Positions 4,962 to 9,747 of a stretch of DNA of 9,747 nt are shown here, one piece after another. Where the stretch lies: the NCBI GenBank assembly GCA_016926925.1, contig JAFGNQ010000382.1, positions 1 to 9,747 of the forward strand, written 5' to 3'. The DNA comes from Candidatus Aminicenantota bacterium. Lineage in GTDB: Bacteria > Acidobacteriota > Aminicenantia > Aminicenantales > Aminicenantaceae. The stretch's first letter is position 1, and every line of letters starts with the position of its first letter. Both the position numbers and the translations under genes were made by a program. The notes beneath the pieces are model-generated. The model did no database searches and was not told the origin of the DNA. It saw only the letters and a list, made by a program, of their open reading frames with translations.

Positions 4962-7022
4962 TTAGTCAATGACAATCTGCGAATAGTCGGCAATCTGCAT
5001 CAGGAGTCGCTGAATAGCCTGCAGGAGAGCGAGTCTATTCCGTCTGATTCTTCGGTCTTTATCCATAACAAGAACGTGATCAAAAAAGCTGTGGATCGAG
5101 GATTTGATGCGAAACAACATTCTCTGTGCGTTCGCGAAATTTCCGCCGGAAATCATGGATTGAACGTTGTCCCGGATGATGGAAAATGTCGTGTACAGCT
5201 CTCGTTCCTGCTTTTCATGAAAGAAAGCAGAATTGATTCTGTACGGCGGCTGTTCGCGCAGAATGTTGTTTACCCGTTTTGCAATAAGAATCATTGGCTC
5301 GAACTGCGCGCTCTCTTTGAGATTGTCCAGGGCGTTGAGCCTTAATCCGGCGAAGTATATATTTTCGATACCCGGAGCAATGGCCGCATTAACAAGATCG
5401 TAACGAAACCCCTGGTTTTCGAAAATATACTGCAGCCTTCCCCGGAAAAATTCCACACATTGATTTTTTATCCCTACCTTTGATTCTACAAAGATTTCGC
5501 CAAAGCTTTGAAGGACTTTGTCCAGCAAGCGGAAAAAAGAAAAACTGAGTTTTTTTTCAAGGATGATCCGGCAAACCCCCTGAGCATTTCGACGAAGCCC
5601 GAAGGGATCTTTCGACCCGGAGACTTCTACACCCATGCCCATAGCGCCCACAATGGAGTCAAGTTTGTCCGCTATAGAGAGCAGCGCCCCATTGAAACTT
5701 GAGGGGATGTCGTCTTCCATACTCATGGGCTGGTAGTGTTCGTAGACCGCCTTCCAGATTTCAGCAGGATAGCCGGCTTCCTTCACATAAAGACCGCCCA
5801 TTCTTCCCTGAAGAGAGGAAAATTCCCTAACCATATCCGTGAGGAGATCCACCTTGCACAATTCAGCCGCTTCGACAGCCTGCTTTTTTTGTTTTTTTTC
5901 ATCCAGCCTGTTCGATAAATAAGCGACAACCCGCTTCAACCGCTGCGCTTTATCCTTATAGCTGCCCAATTTTTCCTGGTAGACAACATGCTCCAGATCA
6001 TTGAACCTCCGGCTGAGTTTAACCTTCAAATCTTGCTCCCAGAAAAATTTGGCATCCTCCAGACGTGCTTTGAGAACTCTTTCATTCCCTTTTTGTATCA
6101 GTGTTTTTTTGTCTTCCGGAACATCGGCGACTCCGACGAAATAGGGCAATTGCTTTTTCCCTTTGACCACCGAAAAGAGATTTTGTCCCTCACGCATGGC
6201 CGTGCTCAAAACTTCGATAGGCAATTTCAAGTATTCATCCGGGAACTGCCCTACAAAGACATAGGGAAATTCCACATCATAAGTGAGTTTCTCCAGAAGC
6301 TGCATATCCGGAAGAACTTGGGCATCCAAAGGAGCTAATTTATCATCGATCTGCTTGAGAATGGCCTGCTTCCGGTTATCTTGATCCACAAGGACATAGG
6401 AATTCGCCAGCATCTTCCGGTACTCGGAGAAATTTTTCGCCGTGATTCGGGAAGGAGAAAAGATTTTGTGTCCGGTAGTATATGCGCAGGATGAAATGCC
6501 CCCTAAAGAAAAGATCAGGGGTTTCTCGGCGAACATACAAAATATCGTCTTGATGGGGCGGGAAAACCGCAGGGTATTTTCTCCCCATCGCATCATTTTA
6601 GGAAAGGTAAGAGAGGAGATGGCATGCGGAAGAAGCCGTACAAGAATATCTTGAGTCGGCATCCCCTTTACAATTTTGCGAACCCCCATATAATCCCCTT
6701 TTCCTGTTTTTATCACAACCAGATTTTGGATGCTTACTCCATTTTTTTTCGCAAAACCAAAGGCAGCAGGGGTAGGATCTCCATCCTCATTGAAGGCAAC
6801 GGTTTTGGGAGGTCCGATGATATCCTCAACACGGTCTTTTTGTTCCTGTGCAAAACTGCCAACGACGACCAGCCTCCGAGACGTTCCGTAGGTCTTAATC
6901 TGGGAAGAGGATACGTTCGAGGCCGCAAGCCCTTCCCCGATTTTCTGGGACAACTGCTGCAGTGCCGCCTTGATATGTGCAGCAGGCATTTCCTCGGTAT
7001 TGATTTCCAAAAGAAATTCCAT
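4962..7022 (-). CDS. glyS: Glycyl-tRNA synthetase beta subunit
   Basis: A protein of 686 residues, close to the 689 of E. coli GlyS, and full length. It begins with the typical [14 protein letters not shown]. Family landmarks follow: YGTSRRL at 45-51, NERVLKARLEDAKFFW at 313-328, the HD-like region CKVDLLTDMVREF (389-401) with LQGRMG, ADKLDS at 451-456, and GSKDPFGLRR at 469-478. The C-terminal anticodon-binding (DALR-type) helical domain covers roughly 570-686. With the alpha subunit it forms the alpha2beta2 enzyme that attaches glycine to tRNA-Gly in the cytoplasm; the beta subunit recognises the tRNA. Its ATG shares one base with the glyQ stop (TGATG, 7020-7024), so translation is probably coupled. 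It is the last gene of the minus-strand operon; no clear terminator is seen between it and the convergent PilZ gene. Confidence 0.97.
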   Translation of the reverse strand: MEFLLEINTEEMPAAHIKAALQQLSQKIGEGLAASNVSSSQIKTYGTSRRLVVVGSFAQEQKDRVEDIIGPPKTVAFNEDGDPTPAAFGFAKKNGVSIQNLVVIKTGKGDYMGVRKIVKGMPTQDILVRLLPHAISSLTFPKMMRWGENTLRFSRPIKTIFCMFAEKPLIFSLGGISSCAYTTGHKIFSPSRITAKNFSEYRKMLANSYVLVDQDNRKQAILKQIDDKLAPLDAQVLPDMQLLEKLTYDVEFPYVFVGQFPDEYLKLPIEVLSTAMREGQNLFSVVKGKKQLPYFVGVADVPEDKKTLIQKGNERVLKARLEDAKFFWEQDLKVKLSRRFNDLEHVVYQEKLGSYKDKAQRLKRVVAYLSNRLDEKKQKKQAVEAAELCKVDLLTDMVREFSSLQGRMGGLYVKEAGYPAEIWKAVYEHYQPMSMEDDIPSSFNGALLSIADKLDSIVGAMGMGVEVSGSKDPFGLRRNAQGVCRIILEKKLSFSFFRLLDKVLQSFGEIFVESKVGIKNQCVEFFRGRLQYIFENQGFRYDLVNAAIAPGIENIYFAGLRLNALDNLKESAQFEPMILIAKRVNNILREQPPYRINSAFFHEKQERELYTTFSIIRDNVQSMISGGNFANAQRMLFRIKSSIHSFFDHVLVMDKDRRIRRNRLALLQAIQRLLMQIADYSQIVID

Positions 7023-7870
7023 CAGACAGGTGCCTCCGTAGAGATGTATTTTTGAGCGATCTGATTCACAAGCACTCTGATCTGAGAAATCATATTAACC
7101 CGTTCTGTCACGCTGATAGCCCCCCTCGAATCTAGGAGGTTGAAGGTATGGGAGCATTTCAAACAGTTATCATATGCAGGAAGAAGGAGATTTTCATTGA
7201 TCAGTCGCTGCCCCTCTTTGATGTGCATATTGAAGGATTTGTGCAGTAACTTGACATCCGCTTGGTTGAAGTTGTAGGCCGAAAATTCCACCTCCTCCAG
7301 GTGCCTCAAGTCTCCATAGCTGACATCATCCGACCAATCGAGGTCATAGATGTTATCTTTTCCTTCAAGAAACATCTCGAGCCTTTCCAGTCCGTAGGTG
7401 ATCTCGACAGGAACCGGAAAGAGGTCGATTCCGCCTGATTGTTGGAAATACGTAAACTGCGTTATTTCCAGTCCATCGAGAAGAACCTGCCAACCTACAC
7501 CCCAAGCACCGATGGTCGGGGATTCCCAATTGTCTTCATCGAAACGGATATCATGGTCTTTGAGGTCGATACCTAAAGACGTCAGACTCTTGAGATAAAC
7601 ACTCTGAATATCGGCCGGGGAAGGTTTGATGATGACTTGATACTGAAAGTGCTTCTGCACCCTGTGAGGATTCTCGCCGAATCGGCCGTCCGCAGGCCGC
7701 CGTGACGGCTGGACATAAGCGACCCTCCAAGGTCTTTTATCCAAAACCCGGAAGAAAGTGTCGGGGGTCATAGTGCCTGCACCGACTTCGATATCATAAG
7801 TTTGCGCCAGATAACACCCATGATCAGCCCAAAACCGCTGAAGGCCTAAGATCAACTCTTGAATGGACAT
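7022..7870 (-). CDS. glyQ: Glycyl-tRNA synthetase alpha subunit
   Basis: A protein of 282 residues, slightly shorter than the roughly 300 of E. coli GlyQ. The class II catalytic core is well conserved: [75 protein letters not shown] and [13 protein letters not shown] occur in the expected order. This subunit makes glycyl-adenylate from glycine and ATP and transfers glycine to the tRNA bound with GlyS. The ATG at 7870 is preceded on the minus strand by AAGAG eight bases upstream; two nearby ATGs (in ATGATGGAATG) are in another frame. It starts 24 bases after the gcvPB stop, so the two genes are probably cotranscribed. Confidence 0.97.
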   Translation of the reverse strand: MSIQELILGLQRFWADHGCYLAQTYDIEVGAGTMTPDTFFRVLDKRPWRVAYVQPSRRPADGRFGENPHRVQKHFQYQVIIKPSPADIQSVYLKSLTSLGIDLKDHDIRFDEDNWESPTIGAWGVGWQVLLDGLEITQFTYFQQSGGIDLFPVPVEITYGLERLEMFLEGKDNIYDLDWSDDVSYGDLRHLEEVEFSAYNFNQADVKLLHKSFNMHIKEGQRLINENLLLPAYDNCLKCSHTFNLLDSRGAISVTERVNMISQIRVLVNQIAQKYISTEAPV

Positions 7871-7894
7871 TCCATCATCTCTTGATAAATCAAT

Positions 7895-9376
7895 TTATTT
7901 CGGTCGTTCATCCTTCTCTGAGTCGCCACCACTCTCGGGCATCCACCTGAGGATGGGATTCCGAGCCGCTTGTGTCTCGTCCAGCCTTCGGACATAAGAG
8001 CTGTGAGGCGCATTTTTGAGCAAGTCAGGATTCTTTTTTGCCTCCAGAGCGATGGACTCCATGGCCTGGATGAAAAGGTCGAGGTCTCGCTTGCTCTCGG
8101 TTTCCGTGGGTTCGACCATCAGCGCTCCTTGGACGATGAGCGGAAAAGACATGGTCGGCGGATGAACTCCGTAGTCTATTAGTCTTTTGGCGATGTCGAT
8201 GTTCTTAACGCCATATTCCCGCTGGTATTTATCCGAAAACACGCACTCATGGAGTGTGGAGGTCTTGTATTTGAGGTGATAGGCATTTTCAAGACTCTTC
8301 CTAATGTAATTGGAGTTCAACACAGCCATTTCCGCCACTTCCCTCAAGCCGCTTGGCCCCAGGGAAAGAATATAAGCCAGGGCTCTGACGGCGACAAGGA
8401 AATTCCCATAAAAGCTCCTCACTTTGCCTATGCTTAACGGGCGGTTGTAATTGAAGCAGTAGGTTCCATCCATCTCCTCGATGACAGGAACAGGAAGATA
8501 AGGTTCAAGAACCTTTTTCACCGCCACAGGACCGGATCCAGGCCCACCTCCGCCGTGGGGAGTTGAAAAAGTCTTGTGAAGGTTGAGATGGATGACATCG
8601 ACTCCCATATCTCCTGGCCGGCATTTGCCGACAAGGGCATTCATGTTGGCTCCGTCCATGTACACAAAGCCACCTTTTGAATGGACGATTTCACAGATAT
8701 GCTGGATATCAGGCTCGAACACACCGAGGGTGTTGGGATTGGTAATCATGAGAGCCGCCACATCTTCATTCATAGCTTTGTCCAAATCCGCCAACTCGAC
8801 CGTTCCCGCATCATTCGACTTTATCTCCCTAACGCTGTAGCCGCAGATGTGAGCACTGGAAGGGTTGGTGCCATGAGCCGAATCAGGGATAAGAACTGTT
8901 TTGCGGGGATTTCCCCTTTCTGAATGGCAGGCTCGAATGAGCAGCATTCCGACAAGCTCCCCCTGAGCTCCCGCGGTAGGCTGCAGTGTCAGCACATCCA
9001 TCCCCGTGATCTCGGTCAGTAAGATCTCCAATGTTTTGAGGAGCCTGAGGTTTCCCTGAACGGCATCTTCAGGTGCTGAAGGGTGAGAACCGGCAAATCC
9101 TGCCAAGCCCGCAATTTTTTCATTGATTTTTGGATTGTACTTCATTGTGCACGATCCCAGGGGGTAGAATCCGATATCAATGCAATAATTTGTGCGGGAG
9201 AGCCGGGTAAAATGACGCACGATCTCGATCTCGGAGACTTGTGGAAATCCTTCGATATCCCTTCGCATCGGGATGCCTTGGAGAACATCTTTTTTCACCG
9301 GGACATCGAGCTCGGGCACTCGAAAGGCTCTCTTTCCCTTATCACTCAAATCAAAAATCAAAGGTTCGCGTATCAT
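7895..9376 (-). CDS. gcvPB: Glycine dehydrogenase (decarboxylating) subunit 2
   Basis: A protein of 493 residues, the expected length for the C-terminal half of the P-protein when it is split into two chains. It starts with LIFDLS as usual, then YPLGSCTMKYNPK (71-83), LQPTAGAQGE (131-140), SAHGTNPSSA (166-175), MDGANMNA (240-247) and the pyridoxal-phosphate lysine Lys268 in HLNLHKTFSTPHGGGGPG. With GcvPA it decarboxylates glycine and passes the aminomethyl group to lipoylated H-protein. The glycine cleavage system releases ammonia and one-carbon units, or can run in reverse to fix CO2 in anaerobes. An in-frame TGA 18 bases upstream (9392-9394 on the plus strand) rules out an earlier start. 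The GGGTGATGAG just before the ATG can serve as ribosome binding site. The last 15 or so residues are a hydrophilic tail. Confidence 0.97.
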   Translation of the reverse strand: MIREPLIFDLSDKGKRAFRVPELDVPVKKDVLQGIPMRRDIEGFPQVSEIEIVRHFTRLSRTNYCIDIGFYPLGSCTMKYNPKINEKIAGLAGFAGSHPSAPEDAVQGNLRLLKTLEILLTEITGMDVLTLQPTAGAQGELVGMLLIRACHSERGNPRKTVLIPDSAHGTNPSSAHICGYSVREIKSNDAGTVELADLDKAMNEDVAALMITNPNTLGVFEPDIQHICEIVHSKGGFVYMDGANMNALVGKCRPGDMGVDVIHLNLHKTFSTPHGGGGPGSGPVAVKKVLEPYLPVPVIEEMDGTYCFNYNRPLSIGKVRSFYGNFLVAVRALAYILSLGPSGLREVAEMAVLNSNYIRKSLENAYHLKYKTSTLHECVFSDKYQREYGVKNIDIAKRLIDYGVHPPTMSFPLIVQGALMVEPTETESKRDLDLFIQAMESIALEAKKNPDLLKNAPHSSYVRRLDETQAARNPILRWMPESGGDSEKDERPK

Positions 9377-9444
9377 CTCATCACCCTGTCTTCACACTGT
9401 GCGAAAAATACACCGGGCAAGGCAGTTGATTTTCCGCCAGTCAT
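9373..9444 (-). CDS. Possible 23-residue leader ORF coupled to gcvPB
   Basis: On the minus strand an ATG at 9444-9442 opens 23 codons (MTGGKSTALPGVFFAQCEDR, then VMR) ending in a TGA (9375-9373) that overlaps the gcvPB start as ATGA. A GGAG ribosome binding site lies about ten bases before the ATG. No known peptide is recognised. It could be a translated coupling ORF or chance; it is listed because it occupies most of the unusual 122-base gap between gcvPA and gcvPB. Confidence 0.25.
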   Translation of the reverse strand: MTGGKSTALPGVFFAQCEDRVMR

Positions 9445-9498
9445 AGTTTTATATCTCCAATCTTTACAAAAGCCGCAGGAATGTCAGAGGAACGACCT

Positions 9499-9747
9499 CT
9501 ACATAGCCGTGTCCAGGGCATCGGCCAGTCTCTCGATCTCCTCCTTGGAATGTTTATCCGTCACACAAAAAAGAGCACAGTTTCCGATTTCAGGATAGTC
9601 CGGAGCCAAACCCAGCCCCCCGAGAATGCCGGCTTTTTTTAGGGATAGGGCAACATCCTTATATGGTTTGTTGAATTCCAGCACAAACTCGTTGAATACA
9701 GGCCCATCAAATTTCTGCTCGATCCCTTTCACGCGGGTACATTTTTC
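9499..9747 (-). CDS. gcvPA: Glycine dehydrogenase (decarboxylating) subunit 1, C-terminal end only
   Basis: The last 82 codons of a gene whose start lies beyond the right edge; the frame is open up to base 9747. The visible peptide contains FNEFVLEF, the segment KKAGILGGLGLAPDYPEIGN, ALFCVTDKHSKEEIERLADAL and a short end. These fit the C-terminal part of GcvPA (a full protein has about 440-450 residues), with the conserved FNEFV and the glycine-rich turn. It partners GcvPB in the P-protein of the glycine cleavage system. The stop is TAG at 9499-9501. The gap to gcvPB is 122 bases, longer than the few bases common between these two genes. The internal GTG at 9732 is not a credible start, because codons continue upstream in frame. 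Confidence 0.9.
   Translation of the reverse strand, partial: EKCTRVKGIEQKFDGPVFNEFVLEFNKPYKDVALSLKKAGILGGLGLAPDYPEIGNCALFCVTDKHSKEEIERLADALDTAM

Noticed and set aside
9377..9498. Glycine riboswitch in the gap before gcvPB
   Set aside because: The gap is only 122 bases and I could not recognise the conserved aptamer cores; the position inside the operon also makes it unlikely.

Overview
The window looks like a chromosomal segment of a strictly anaerobic bacterium, most likely a sulfate-reducing or syntrophic member of the Desulfobacterota (the former Deltaproteobacteria). This is an inference from gene content: soluble iron-sulfur/flavin electron-transfer proteins of the kind common in those anaerobes, a two-subunit (GcvPA/GcvPB) glycine dehydrogenase, and alpha2beta2-type glycyl-tRNA synthetase genes. 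No rRNA, tRNA, CRISPR array, insertion sequence or phage gene is visible.

Left part (1-4145, plus strand): four genes in one direction form a redox operon. They are (1) the C-terminal three quarters or so of a protein with two 4Fe-4S clusters, related to AsrA, sulfhydrogenase beta and FlxB-type subunits; (2) an FAD/NAD(P)-binding reductase with a 2Fe-2S site, related to AsrB, sulfhydrogenase gamma and FlxA; (3) an iron-sulfur protein with one 2Fe-2S and two 4Fe-4S motifs, related to the iron-sulfur subunit of fumarate reductases; (4) a flavoprotein of the fumarate reductase/succinate dehydrogenase/L-aspartate oxidase family with the C4-dicarboxylate active-site residues in place. No membrane anchor gene follows. 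Read together they suggest a soluble complex passing electrons between NAD(P)H and a fumarate/succinate-like substrate. This module combination is the most interesting part of the window. A short heptamer tandem repeat lies between genes 3 and 4.

Middle part (4146-4940): a 348-base gene-free stretch holds a candidate intrinsic terminator and a good sigma70-type promoter. These precede a small PilZ-domain gene, a probable cyclic-di-GMP effector.

Right part (4962-9747, minus strand, converging on the PilZ gene with a 21-base gap): transcription runs gcvPA (only its C-terminal end is in the window), gcvPB, glyQ, glyS. These are the P-protein of the glycine cleavage system followed by both subunits of glycyl-tRNA synthetase, so glycine breakdown/formation and glycine charging onto tRNA appear to share one transcript. 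A tiny 23-codon reading frame that overlaps the start of gcvPB sits in the unusually long gcvPA-gcvPB gap.
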